Shown here: positions 16,686 to 24,514 of the stretch, piece after piece
Layout of the letters: the number at the start of each line of letters is the position of its first letter
How positions within the stretch are numbered: position 1 is the stretch's first letter
Source: Thiemannella venezuelensis
GTDB taxonomy: Bacteria > Actinomycetota > Actinomycetes > Streptosporangiales > Streptosporangiaceae
NCBI RefSeq assembly: GCF_014203605.1
Contig: NZ_JACHJJ010000018.1
Span: 62,001 to 126,000, forward strand
Direction of reading: 5' to 3'
Length of the DNA stretch: 64,000 nucleotides
Position numbers and translations under genes: made by a program
Notes under the pieces: model-generated
What the model saw: only the letters and a program-made list of their open reading frames with translations
What the model was told of the DNA's origin: nothing
Databases searched by the model: none

Positions 16686-17303
16686 CTACGCTCCGGGGCC
16701 CGTCCCGCCCGCGGCGCGGCGGCTGCGGTAGGAGCGCATCGCGACCTGCGCCCCGCACGACCTCGGACTGCAGTACGCCGCGGACGAGTTGCGGGTGCGG
16801 TCGTAGAACCCGAGATGGCAGGGCGGGTTGCGGCAGGCCTTCAGGCGCGTCCACGTGCCGTGCCGGGCGAGCTCGGCCACGGCGGCGAGCAGGCTGCCGA
16901 AGGCCCCGGCCACGCCCGTGTGGGCGGGGAGGAGCCGGACGTCCTGTGCGGTGACGACGGGCGAGAGCGGGTACAGCGCCCCGCTCCGCCGCAGGTACGC
17001 CTCGGCCGCCTCCAGCGGCGCGCCGTCGCCGTCCGGCTCGCCGGCGTGCGCGAGCAGGACCGCGACCAGGGCCTCCCGCAGCTCGCGGGCCGTGGCGGCG
17101 TCCCCTTCGGTGACGAGGGCCTCCGGGGGGACCAGGCCGGCCGCGCGCAGCCAGAGCGCGGCCGACGGGGCGTCGGCCAGCCGCTCCTCCTGCCCGGCGA
17201 TCGGCCGGGTGTTGACGAAGCCGAGCACGAGGTCCGCGGCTTCGGGCGGGCTGAGGGGACTGTGCCGCCCCTGATCGGTCACCACGTTCAGCATGATAGT
17301 CAA
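16686..17303 (-). CDS. CGNR zinc finger / ABATE domain regulator
   Basis: The protein has an N-terminal ABATE-type domain (LVLGFVNTRP) and a C-terminal CGNR zinc finger with four cysteines: CRNPPCHLGFYD, then AAYCSPRSCGAQVAMRSYR. Such proteins are presumed stress- or metabolite-responsive DNA-binding regulators. ATG 17303 and ATG 17294 are both possible. It is divergent from an SDR gene with an 83-bp shared AT-richer intergenic region; the inverted hexamers GTTATG (17357-17362) and CATAAC (17380-17385) just before the SDR start are a candidate binding site. Control of the SDR by this protein is an inference from gene order. Confidence 0.82.
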   Translation of the reverse strand: MTIMLNVVTDQGRHSPLSPPEAADLVLGFVNTRPIAGQEERLADAPSAALWLRAAGLVPPEALVTEGDAATARELREALVAVLLAHAGEPDGDGAPLEAAEAYLRRSGALYPLSPVVTAQDVRLLPAHTGVAGAFGSLLAAVAELARHGTWTRLKACRNPPCHLGFYDRTRNSSAAYCSPRSCGAQVAMRSYRSRRAAGGTGPGA

Positions 17304-17386
17304 CCATGGAGCAAAGTGGTTTGGCGAATAACGATTGTGAGTTTTAAGGCTTGCTAGTTATGTGTAAAAGCATTACGGTCATAACC

Positions 17387-18265
17387 ATGTCGATCACAGC
17401 AGAATCCATGGCCACTGGGCCCACGACCGCCGGCCGCTCCTGGTTCGTCACCGGCGGCTCCTCCGGGATCGGCCGCGAGCTGGTGCTCGCGGCCCTCGGC
17501 CGCGGTGACAGCGTCGCCGCGGTGGCGCGCCGCGCCGGTGACGTCGCGGATCTCGCCGGGCGCCTCCCCGGCAGGTTCCTCGCCCTGGAGCTCGACGTCC
17601 GGGACGAGTCCGCGGTGCGCGCCGGCGTCGACCGGGCCGTCGCCGAGTTCGGCCGCCTCGACGTGGTCGCCAACAACGCCGGGTACGGCCTCTTCGGCGC
17701 GGTCGAGGAGGTGACCGACGCGCAGGCCAGGGCCGTCTTCGACACGAACGTCTTCGGGGCCCTGAACGTGCTGCGCGCCGCGCTGCCCGTGCTGCGGGCC
17801 CAGCGCTCCGGGCACGTCCTCCAGGGTTCGTCGGTGTACGGGCAGACGGCCCACCCGGGAGTGGGGCTGCTGGCCGCGACCAAGTACGCGCTGGAGGGCC
17901 TGTCCGACGCGCTGGCCGCCGAGCTGGCGCCGCTCGGCGTCAAGGTGACGCTGGTCGAGCCCGGCTACACGGCCACCGCGTTCCTGTCCAACCTCGCCTT
18001 CGCCGAGCCGGCGCCCGACTACGACCCGACGGTGCGGGCCGTGCAGCGGTCCCTCGGCGACCTGCCGCCGGAGGCGTTCGCCGACCCGGCCCGGGTGGCG
18101 CGCGCCATGCTGGCCGTCGTGGACGCCGAACACCCTCCGCTCCGCCTGGCGCTGGGCGGGCAGGCCGAGAACGACATGCGGGCCTCTCTCCTCGCGCGGC
18201 TGCGCGACCTGGACGAGTGGGCGGCCGTGGCCCGCGAGGTCGACCGCGAGCCCGTCTCCTCCTGA
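17387..18265 (+). CDS. SDR family oxidoreductase
   Basis: ATG 17387 (MSITAESMATGP) is taken as start; two earlier starts and ATG 17408 are possible. The cofactor motif is TGGSSGIG, followed by NNAGYG, a catalytic Ser in LQGSSVYGQ and a Tyr/Lys pair that appears as TKYALEG. It belongs to the subgroup with sequence similarity to oxidoreductases annotated for aryl or aliphatic aldehydes and ketones. It is divergent from the CGNR regulator, which is the likely local controller. No KstR2-like operator precedes it. Confidence 0.82.
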   Translation: MSITAESMATGPTTAGRSWFVTGGSSGIGRELVLAALGRGDSVAAVARRAGDVADLAGRLPGRFLALELDVRDESAVRAGVDRAVAEFGRLDVVANNAGYGLFGAVEEVTDAQARAVFDTNVFGALNVLRAALPVLRAQRSGHVLQGSSVYGQTAHPGVGLLAATKYALEGLSDALAAELAPLGVKVTLVEPGYTATAFLSNLAFAEPAPDYDPTVRAVQRSLGDLPPEAFADPARVARAMLAVVDAEHPPLRLALGGQAENDMRASLLARLRDLDEWAAVAREVDREPVSS

Positions 18266-18349
18266 CCGGGCGGGGGCCGGGCCGAGCGGGGCGGGGCGGG
18301 GCGGTCGGCGGCCGGCGGCCGGAGCCGGGGACCGGCCGCCGCATGTTAA

Positions 18350-18365
18350 CCGAGCAAGCGCTTGC
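18350..18365. promoter_or_regulatory. KstR2-like operator upstream of thiolase-like gene
   Basis: CCGAGCAAGCGCTTGC contains a perfect 12-bp palindrome, GCAAGCGCTTGC (18354-18365), matching the KstR2 core CAAGnnCTTG. Read on the minus strand it matches the 63.6-kb 16-mer at 14 of 16 positions. It lies about 125 bp before the thiolase-like ATG. Confidence 0.75.
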
Positions 18366-18489
18366 CTAAGTTGTCGGCCCGCGTTAGCGTGACGGACGGC
18401 GGCCCGGTGGAGGGCGGCCCACAGGCGTCACCCGCCGGGGCGGATCGCGCCCCGCCCCGGCGGGTGACACGGCTCCTTGCGGAGGGTTC

Positions 18490-19572
18490 ATGCGGGACCG
18501 GGCGGCCGTCGCCGGGATCGGGATGACGGCCCTGACGCGGAGCTCCGGCAGGACCGAGCTGGAGCTCGCGGTCGAGGCGTCCCGCGCGGCCTGCGCCGAC
18601 GCGGGCGTCGAGCCCGGCGAGGTCGACGCGGTGCTCAGCTACCACCTGAACGACTCGGCCCCGGTGGTCCAGGTCGCCGCGGCGCTGCGGATCGAGCCCC
18701 TGGGCTGGCACAACGACATCACCGGCGGCGGCACCCAGGCGGCCTCCATCCTGGGCGACGCGGCCATGCTGGTCGCCTCGGGCCTGGCCCGCACGGTCCT
18801 GGTCTACCGGGCGCTGAACGGCCGTTCGGGAACGCGCATGAACACCGTCTCCACCGGCCCGCAGGAGCGCTTCACCCGCCCGTACGGCATGGCCGGCCCG
18901 ATCCCGATGTTCGCCCTGGCCGCCCAGCGCTACCTGCACGAGACCGGGCTCACCGAGGAGCACCTGCACGCGGTCGTCGCCCAGTCGCGGGAGAACGCCG
19001 CCGCCAACCCCCGCGCCCTGCGCCGGGACCCGCTCTCCCTGGAGGACTACCTGGCCCGGCCGTACGTCTGCTCGCCGCTGCGGACCGTCGACTGCTGCCA
19101 GGAGACCGACGGCGCGTGCGCGCTGGTGGTCCGCGACGCCCGGCTGGCGCCCGGCGCCCCCCGGATCCACGCCGTGGTCCGGGGCGGCGGCCCCGGCTGC
19201 TCGTCCATGGACCGCTCACCGGACGTCACGCAGATCTTCTCCGGTCACCTCGCGCCCCTCCTCTGGGAGCGGTCGGGCATGAAACCGGGCGACGTGGACG
19301 TGGCGCTGCTCTACGACGCCTACTCGTGGCTGGTCCCCCGCCAGCTGGAGGACTTCGGCCTGGCGGCCCGCGCCGAGCTCGGGGAGTTCCTGCTCCGCAG
19401 GCGGCACGCCGCGGTCAACCCGCACGGCGGGCTGCTCTCGGAGGGCTACGTGCACGGGCTCAACAACGTGGCGCAGGCCGTACGGGAGCTCAGGGGGGAC
19501 CGGGAGACGGCGCTGGTGACCGGCTTCGGCGGATCCTACGGCAGCGCCGCGATCCTCACCCGGGGCCGCTGA
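18490..19572 (+). CDS. Lipid-transfer-protein-type thiolase (SCP2/Ltp family)
   Basis: ATG 18490 follows GGAGGG. The 360-residue protein has the Ltp/SCP-2 thiolase features AAVAGIGMT, DITGGGTQAASIL, VDCCQETDGACALVV and NPHGGLLSEGYVHGLNN. In mycobacterial steroid catabolism Ltp2 is a retro-aldolase that removes the side-chain remnant and needs a DUF35 partner (ChsH2). No DUF35 gene lies nearby, so the partner must be elsewhere or the enzyme works alone. The KstR2-like operator in front makes it a regulon member, although Ltp2 itself is KstR1-controlled in Mycobacterium. A second paralogue begins at 63766. Confidence 0.82.
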   Translation: MRDRAAVAGIGMTALTRSSGRTELELAVEASRAACADAGVEPGEVDAVLSYHLNDSAPVVQVAAALRIEPLGWHNDITGGGTQAASILGDAAMLVASGLARTVLVYRALNGRSGTRMNTVSTGPQERFTRPYGMAGPIPMFALAAQRYLHETGLTEEHLHAVVAQSRENAAANPRALRRDPLSLEDYLARPYVCSPLRTVDCCQETDGACALVVRDARLAPGAPRIHAVVRGGGPGCSSMDRSPDVTQIFSGHLAPLLWERSGMKPGDVDVALLYDAYSWLVPRQLEDFGLAARAELGEFLLRRRHAAVNPHGGLLSEGYVHGLNNVAQAVRELRGDRETALVTGFGGSYGSAAILTRGR

Positions 19573-19780
19573 CCCCGGGAGCGTGACGCGCCGGCCGCGG
19601 CGGCACGAGGGCCGTGGTCCGCTCTCGGGCGGTCCTGCCCGGTGACCGAGGCGCAACCGGTCGACGGGCGGGGCGGAACGGCGGCCGGGCCTGCTGGGAA
19701 GGCTTGCGAACGAATCGGGCGGGTGCCCCCGTCCCGGCCCGCCCGGGCCCTCCGATGTGACTCCGCCGCGCAGGTAAAGA

Positions 19781-19799
19781 TAAGGTAAGCCTCTCCTAA
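19781..19799. promoter_or_regulatory. IdeR/DtxR iron box upstream of siderophore permeases
   Basis: The 19-base site begins TAAGGTAAGCC and ends TCTCCTAA, close to the IdeR consensus TTAGGTTAGGCTAACCTAA. It sits 25 bp before the first FecCD permease ATG, where an iron-loaded repressor would block transcription. Confidence 0.85.
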
Positions 19800-19823
19800 G
19801 TAATTCTATGAGCAGGAGACCTG

Positions 19824-20807
19824 ATGCGGTGGACGGGGCTTGCGGCCTCCTTCGCGGTCCTCGCCGCGGTGGCCGTGCTCAGCCTCGCGGTCGGCGCCCA
19901 GGCGATCCCGCCCGCGGAGGTCTGGCAGCAACTGTGGCGGCCCGACGGAGGGGAGACCGCCGCGATCATCCACGACCTGCGCATCCCGCGGACGCTGCTC
20001 GGGCTCTGCGTCGGCGCGGCGCTCGGCCTGGCGGGGGCGCTCATGCAGGCGCTCACCCGCAACCCGCTCGCCGACCCCGGCCTGCTCGGTGTGAACGCCG
20101 GGGCCTCGCTGGCCGTGGTCGGCGCCATTCTGCTCGGCATCGTCGACATGCGGGTCTGGGTCTGGTTCTCCTTCGCCGGAGCGGCGCTGGCCGCGACCGC
20201 CGTCTACGCGCTCGGCGCGACGGGCCGGGGCGCGGCGAGCCCGGCCCGCCTGGTGCTGGCCGGGGCGGCGGTCAGCGCGGCCTTCCTCGCGGTGATCGAC
20301 GCGGTGCTCACACTGAACGCCGGAGTGTTCGACAAGTGGCGCTTCTGGGACATCGGCGCGCTCGCCGGGCGGGACGCCGAGGTCGTCCGGCAGGTCGCGC
20401 CGTTCATCGTGGTGGGCGCCGTCCTCGCCCTCGGGCTCGGGCGGGGGCTCAACGCCCTCGCGCTCGGCGAGCAGGCGGGACAGGGCCTGGGGGCGAGCCC
20501 GGGCCGGATCCGGCTCGCCGGAGCGGGGGCGATCATGCTGCTCTGCGGGGCGGCGACCGCCGCGGCGGGCCCCATCGGCTTCATCGGGCTCATGGCCCCG
20601 CACGCCGTGCGGGCCTTCACCGGCCCCGACAACCGCTGGGTGCTGGCCTACTCGGCCGTGCTCGCCCCGGCCCTGCTGCTGGCCGCGGACGTCCTGGGCC
20701 GGGTCGTGATGCGGCCCGGCGAGCTGGAGAGCGGCATCGTCACCGCCTTCGTCGGGGCCCCCGTCTTCGTCTACCTCCTGCGCCGCCGGAAGGTCGTCCG
20801 CCTGTGA
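19824..20807 (+). CDS. FecCD-family iron-siderophore ABC permease, subunit 1
   Basis: The 327-residue integral membrane protein has about nine to ten hydrophobic segments and FecCD signatures: RIPRTLLGLCVGAALGLAGALMQALTRNPLADP, GVNAGAS and GPIGFIGLMAPHAVR. It pairs with the next permease to form the translocation channel for a ferric siderophore. An IdeR box lies immediately upstream. Its stop overlaps the start of a 20-residue mini-ORF that leads into the second permease. No ATP-binding subunit is encoded here. Confidence 0.92.
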   Translation: MRWTGLAASFAVLAAVAVLSLAVGAQAIPPAEVWQQLWRPDGGETAAIIHDLRIPRTLLGLCVGAALGLAGALMQALTRNPLADPGLLGVNAGASLAVVGAILLGIVDMRVWVWFSFAGAALAATAVYALGATGRGAASPARLVLAGAAVSAAFLAVIDAVLTLNAGVFDKWRFWDIGALAGRDAEVVRQVAPFIVVGAVLALGLGRGLNALALGEQAGQGLGASPGRIRLAGAGAIMLLCGAATAAAGPIGFIGLMAPHAVRAFTGPDNRWVLAYSAVLAPALLLAADVLGRVVMRPGELESGIVTAFVGAPVFVYLLRRRKVVRL

Positions 20808-20866
20808 ACGAACGAACCGATGGGCACGGCCGCCTTCTCACGGGGCCGGCGAAGGAGGGCCTGTGA
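20804..20866 (+). CDS. Translationally coupled 20-residue mini-ORF between permeases
   Basis: GTG 20804 overlaps the upstream permease stop (GTGA) and its own TGA overlaps the GTG of the next permease at 20863 (GTGA), so it fills the gap exactly. It encodes MNERTDGHGRLLTG followed by PAKEGL. The start is nearly the same as that of the mini-ORF at 47011 in an unrelated importer (MSERTDGRG). It may be a dispersed repeat that keeps ribosomes moving between genes, or supplies the next ribosome-binding site (AAGGAGGG at its 3' end). Whether the peptide has a function is unknown. Confidence 0.5.
   Translation: MNERTDGHGRLLTGPAKEGL
20805..20829 (+). repeat. Copy 1 of a 25-bp dispersed repeat starting at a stop codon
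   Basis: The 25 bases start with the permease TGA and include GAACCGATGGGC. They match 47012-47036 at 22 of 25 positions; all three differences are A/G transitions. Confidence 0.7.
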
Positions 20867-21903
20867 GCGTCTACCGCATCGTGCGCACCCCGTCGCGCCG
20901 GATCTCCGCCCGGGTCCATCTCCGTGCGTCGGCCGTCGTGCTGGTCCTGCTCGCCGCCGCGGCGGCGGTGGGGCTGGCCGCGCTGGGCACCGGCTCGGCG
21001 GTCTCGGTCGGCGACGCGGCCAGGACCCTGTTCGGGTACGGCGACGCCACCAGCGAGATGGTCGTCTACGAGCTGCGCGCGCCCCGGGTGCTGCTCGCCC
21101 TCCTGGTGGGGGCGGCGCTCGGCGCCGGGGGCGCCGTCGTACAGAGCCTCTCCCGCAACCCGCTCGGCAGCCCGGACGTGATCGGGGTGAACGCGGGCGC
21201 CGCCGCGGGAGCGGTCCTGGTGATCCTCGTCGCCGGGACCTCGGCCCCCCCGGCCGTCGCCGGGGGCGCGCTGGTCTGCGGCCTGGCCGCGGCCCTGCTG
21301 GTCTACGTGCTCTCCTTCAAGAACGGGGTCCAGGGCACCCGCCTGGTGCTCGTCGGCCTCGGCGTCACCGCCATGCTCCACTCCGTCATCGCCTACCTGC
21401 TCTCCCGGGCGGACCTCTACGAGTCGGAGGGGGCCAAGGTCTGGCTCGTCGGCAGCCTGGCGGGCACGGGCTGGGAGCGGGTGTGGCCGGTCGCGGCGGC
21501 GCTGGCCGTCCTGCTCCCCGTCACCCTGGCGCTGGGCCGGTCGCTGAGCACGCTGGAGATGGGCGACGACACGGCCGCCGCGCTCGGCCTGCGGGTGGAG
21601 CGCCTCCGGCTCGCGCTGCTGCTGGCCTCCGTGGCGCTCTCGGGAGCGGCGGTCTCGGCCGCCGGGCCCATCACCTTCGTCGCGCTCGCCGCCCCCCAGC
21701 TCTCCCGGCGACTGACCCGGGCCCCCGGTCCGGGCGTCGCCGCCGCGGCGGCGACCGGCGCCCTGCTGCTGGCCGCCGCCGACCTGACGGCGCAGCGGCT
21801 TCCCACGCCCGGTCAGCTTCCCGTGGGGGTGCTGACCGGAGGGCTGGGCGGGCTCTACCTCGCCTGGCTGCTCCACCGGGAGTGGCGCGCCGGCCGCTCC
21901 TGA
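20863..21903 (+). CDS. FecCD-family iron-siderophore ABC permease, subunit 2
   Basis: The 346-residue multi-spanning membrane protein has the FecCD signatures RAPRVLLALLVGAALGAGGAVVQSLSRNPLGSPD, GVNAGAAAG and GPITFVALAAPQLSRRL. GTG 20863 follows AAGGAGGG. It completes the permease heterodimer. Its last five codons and stop form the first copy of a 15-bp tandem repeat that continues downstream. The binding protein and esterase of the same iron pathway are convergent and end about 120 bp away. Confidence 0.92.
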   Translation: MSVYRIVRTPSRRISARVHLRASAVVLVLLAAAAAVGLAALGTGSAVSVGDAARTLFGYGDATSEMVVYELRAPRVLLALLVGAALGAGGAVVQSLSRNPLGSPDVIGVNAGAAAGAVLVILVAGTSAPPAVAGGALVCGLAAALLVYVLSFKNGVQGTRLVLVGLGVTAMLHSVIAYLLSRADLYESEGAKVWLVGSLAGTGWERVWPVAAALAVLLPVTLALGRSLSTLEMGDDTAAALGLRVERLRLALLLASVALSGAAVSAAGPITFVALAAPQLSRRLTRAPGPGVAAAAATGALLLAAADLTAQRLPTPGQLPVGVLTGGLGGLYLAWLLHREWRAGRS

Positions 21904-21948
21904 GCCGGCCGCTCCTGAGCCGGCCGCTCCCGATCCGGCCGCTCCCGG
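21889..21948 (+). repeat. Four tandem 15-bp repeats across the permease stop codon
   Basis: The unit GCCGGCCGCTCCTGA occurs at 21889 and 21904 exactly, then with one change at 21919 and with further changes at 21934. The first copy is the permease C-terminus and stop, so the gene end has been duplicated downstream. Confidence 0.8.
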
Positions 21949-22027
21949 GCACCGGACCGGTCACGACGGCCGGCGCGTCCCCGGCGTGCGCCGGGGACGG
22001 GGATCGGCGCGCACCTGCGGACCGGCG

Positions 22028-23272
22028 TCAGGAGAGGGCGGCGATCAGGCCGTCGGCGAGCGAGCCGCGCCAGCAGGCGTGGTCGTGCCCGCCGTCGTAC
22101 TCCCGGTAGGTCAGTTCGCAGCCCCCCGCGCGCAGCACGTCGCGCAGCCGCCGGGTCGGGCCGAGCAGCGCCCACTCGTAGGTGCCGACCTCGACGTAGG
22201 CGCGGGCCGGGACGCGGCCCGCCGCGGCCAGTTCGGCGGTGAGCCACTCGCCGCCGGGGCCGTCGCGGTCATCGGGGCCGCCCGGGTCGTTGGGCCACCA
22301 GAACGAGCCGGACTGCGAGACGGCGGACCCGAACCGGTCGGGACGGCGGTGGGCGGAGTACAGCGCGGTCAGTCCGCCGAGGCTCTGCCCCGCGACGACG
22401 GTCCGGGCCGGCGGGTGCCCTCCGGACGGCAGCTCGTCGGCGAGGAAGGCCGTGAAGGCGTCGTCGCAGGTCAAATCGCGGATTCTGGCCGCAGGAGGGC
22501 CCGCCTGGACCAGCAGCGCGGTCAACGGCGGCACGGCGCCCGCCTCGGTCAGGTTGCCGAGGAGGACCGGCAGGTCGTCGAGCCAGCACTCGCCGTCCAG
22601 CAGGACGAGGGTGCCCTCCGGCGGGCGGTCCGGCCGGAGGCGCCACACGGTCCGGCCGCCGACCGTGCGGCGGTCCGGCCCGCCCGCGCGCGCCCGGGGG
22701 GCGAGCCACCGCTGCGGCGGCGCGTCCGGCAGCTCGGCGACCGAATGCCCGCCGACGGTCCGGGGGTTGAACGGGTCGGCGACCGCCTGGGCCAGTCCCA
22801 GGCACCAGCGCTCGATCGCCGCGCGCGGCGCGGGGGACCCGGCGGTGATCATCGCGTCCCGCCGCCGGGCCGCCTCGCCGCCGATCGGCTGGGAGGCGGT
22901 GCCGGCGGGGCGCGGGGCGAGCCGGTAGGAGCCGCGCCAGCCCGACCTGAGCCGGTAGGTGCGGTGCCAGACGTCGGTGCCGTCGAGCCGTTCCATCAGG
23001 CTCGCGCCGAGCACGCCCGGATCGGTGATCTTGTTGGCCATGACGAGCACGTCCTCCGCGTCACCGCGCCACAGGAACGTGACGGCGCGGTGGCCGGGGT
23101 CGCCGGGGATCTCCTCGACCAGGGGCGTGCCCCGCGCGGCCGCCTCCGCCCAGAACGACTCCAGCGCCCCGGCCCGCCCCGCCCGCAGGTCCGCGGCCAG
23201 CGCGGCGACGCGCCGGCCGGCGAGGACCTCGGGAGGGCACGGGCAGGGAATCTGGGGAGGGACGTTCCGCAT
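22028..23272 (-). CDS. Enterochelin esterase (Fes) family hydrolase
   Basis: The 414-residue protein has an N-terminal Fes-type domain and a C-terminal alpha/beta hydrolase domain. The nucleophile elbow is VAGQSLGGLTALYSA, and the C-terminal GGHDHACWRGSL supplies His. Fes enzymes cleave the ester backbone of imported ferric siderophores to release iron in the cytoplasm. ATG 23272 overlaps the TGA of the binding-protein gene (TGATG), so the two are co-translated under the pair of iron boxes. It implies that the imported siderophore contains ester bonds. Confidence 0.85.
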   Translation of the reverse strand: MRNVPPQIPCPCPPEVLAGRRVAALAADLRAGRAGALESFWAEAAARGTPLVEEIPGDPGHRAVTFLWRGDAEDVLVMANKITDPGVLGASLMERLDGTDVWHRTYRLRSGWRGSYRLAPRPAGTASQPIGGEAARRRDAMITAGSPAPRAAIERWCLGLAQAVADPFNPRTVGGHSVAELPDAPPQRWLAPRARAGGPDRRTVGGRTVWRLRPDRPPEGTLVLLDGECWLDDLPVLLGNLTEAGAVPPLTALLVQAGPPAARIRDLTCDDAFTAFLADELPSGGHPPARTVVAGQSLGGLTALYSAHRRPDRFGSAVSQSGSFWWPNDPGGPDDRDGPGGEWLTAELAAAGRVPARAYVEVGTYEWALLGPTRRLRDVLRAGGCELTYREYDGGHDHACWRGSLADGLIAALS

Positions 23273-24282
23273 CAGGAGGCGAACTGCTGCTCGATGCGGT
23301 CGATGATGTTGGAGGCGCTGTAGTAGTCGATGCGGAAGGAGTCGAGGCCCAGGTCGTAGACCCGCTTGCCGGAGACCGCGGCGAGGTCCTTCCAGAGGGG
23401 CTTGGCCTGGGTGGCGGCGATCTCGTCGGCGCTGTGGCTGACGAAGAAGACCGAGCTGTCGCCGAAGGCCTTGACGACGTTCTCCTGGGAGACGCTCACG
23501 ATGTCCTTGCGCGCGCCGCCCTCACGGTTGTCCGCGGCGGCGTAGGACGCGTCGATCGGGTGGAGCGTGAAGCCGAGGGAGCCGAGCAGCGCTCCCTGGG
23601 CGGACGCATCGGTGAAGACGGGGATGTCGGTGTTGTTGTCGCGCAGCAGCACGGCCTCGTGCTCGGGCGTGCCGATCTTGCCCTTCGCCTCGGCCACGCG
23701 CTGGTCGTAGGCGGTGAGGACCTTCTTGGCGTTCTCCTCCAGGCCGAGCGCGCCGCCCAGCTTGGTCATGAGCTCCTGCCAGGACAGGTCGTCGTGGCGG
23801 AAGAGCACGGTCGGCGCGACGGCCTTGAGCCGGTCGTAGACCTTGAGCGTGCTGTCCGCGCCGGAGGCGGAGCCGATGATGAGGTCGGGCTTGGCCGCGA
23901 TGACCTTCTCGACGTCGGCCTCGAAGCCCTGGTAGACCACCTGGACGCCGCGCTGCTCGGCGACGTCGGCCCACTGCGAGAAGAAGCCGTTGCCGTCGGT
24001 GATCGGGCTGGGCGGAGTGGCCTGCGAGGCGATCAGCGGGGCCTCCAGGGCGAGCAGGTGGCCGGTGAGGGTCACGCTCACCGAGACGATGCGCTTGGGC
24101 GCGACCGGCACCTCCGTGGTGCCCGCCTCGTGCTGGACGCTCCTGGTCCGGCCGGCCGCCGGGGTCTCGCCCCCGCTCTTCGCCCCGGCGTCCTCCGCTC
24201 CCGAGCCGCAGGCCGTCAGGGCCAGCACGGCTGTGGCCGCGGCGACGGCGGCGGCCCAGCGACGGCCGATCGAGATCCTCAT
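23272..24282 (-). CDS. Iron-siderophore ABC transporter substrate-binding lipoprotein
   Basis: ATG 24282 (MRISIGRRWAAAVAAATAVL) starts a lipoprotein signal ending in the lipobox LTAC, cleaved before Cys. The mature protein matches the FecB/FepB helical-backbone family: RTRSVQHEAGTTEVPVAPKRIVSVS, then a GFEADVEKVIAAKPDLIIGS segment. It captures ferric siderophore outside the membrane and hands it to the FecCD permeases encoded convergently at 19.8-21.9 kb. Two IdeR boxes lie 14 and 39 bases upstream of the start. The open frame extends further 5' but only through the operators. Confidence 0.92.
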   Translation of the reverse strand: MRISIGRRWAAAVAAATAVLALTACGSGAEDAGAKSGGETPAAGRTRSVQHEAGTTEVPVAPKRIVSVSVTLTGHLLALEAPLIASQATPPSPITDGNGFFSQWADVAEQRGVQVVYQGFEADVEKVIAAKPDLIIGSASGADSTLKVYDRLKAVAPTVLFRHDDLSWQELMTKLGGALGLEENAKKVLTAYDQRVAEAKGKIGTPEHEAVLLRDNNTDIPVFTDASAQGALLGSLGFTLHPIDASYAAADNREGGARKDIVSVSQENVVKAFGDSSVFFVSHSADEIAATQAKPLWKDLAAVSGKRVYDLGLDSFRIDYYSASNIIDRIEQQFAS

Positions 24283-24295
24283 GACACTCCTATGG

Positions 24296-24314
24296 TTAGG
24301 TAAGCCTTTCCTAA
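24296..24314. promoter_or_regulatory. IdeR/DtxR iron box, proximal
   Basis: TTAGGTAAGCCTTTCCTAA is a strong match to the 19-base IdeR consensus, 14 bp upstream of the binding-lipoprotein ATG. Confidence 0.9.
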
Positions 24315-24320
24315 AAGATA

Positions 24321-24339
24321 TTAGGGCAGGCTTCCCTAA
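24321..24339. promoter_or_regulatory. IdeR/DtxR iron box, distal
   Basis: TTAGGGCAGGCTTCCCTAA is a second, more symmetric iron box, 25 bp from the first measured start to start. Tandem boxes usually give tighter iron repression. Confidence 0.85.
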
Positions 24340-24392
24340 GAGATCCATCGGGGTGGGCGGTACGGCCACATGGCGGGACGGTGGTGTGATGT

Positions 24393-24419
24393 GGCGTGGC
24401 GGCCCCGGCACGCCACGCC
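24393..24419. terminator. Hairpin downstream of the AlkD-like gene
   Basis: GGCGTGGCG (24393-24401) pairs with CGCCACGCC (24411-24419) across a 9-base loop. It lies about 95 bases beyond the AlkD-like stop and 55 bases beyond the distal iron box, and would separate the two minus-strand units. Confidence 0.45.
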
Positions 24420-24514
24420 CGCGCGGGCAGGCAGGAGCCCCGGGAAGGGAACCGCCGACGGGCCGGGCACCGGGGGAGGCGGGCCGGGCACGGCGGGAAG
24501 CCCGCGGGATCCGC

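Noticed and set aside
17341-17362. Eighth KstR2-like operator (AAGGCTTGCTAGTT) before the SDR at 17387
   Set aside because: Only one half of the core is present and the inverted arm is missing; the CGNR regulator is a better local candidate.
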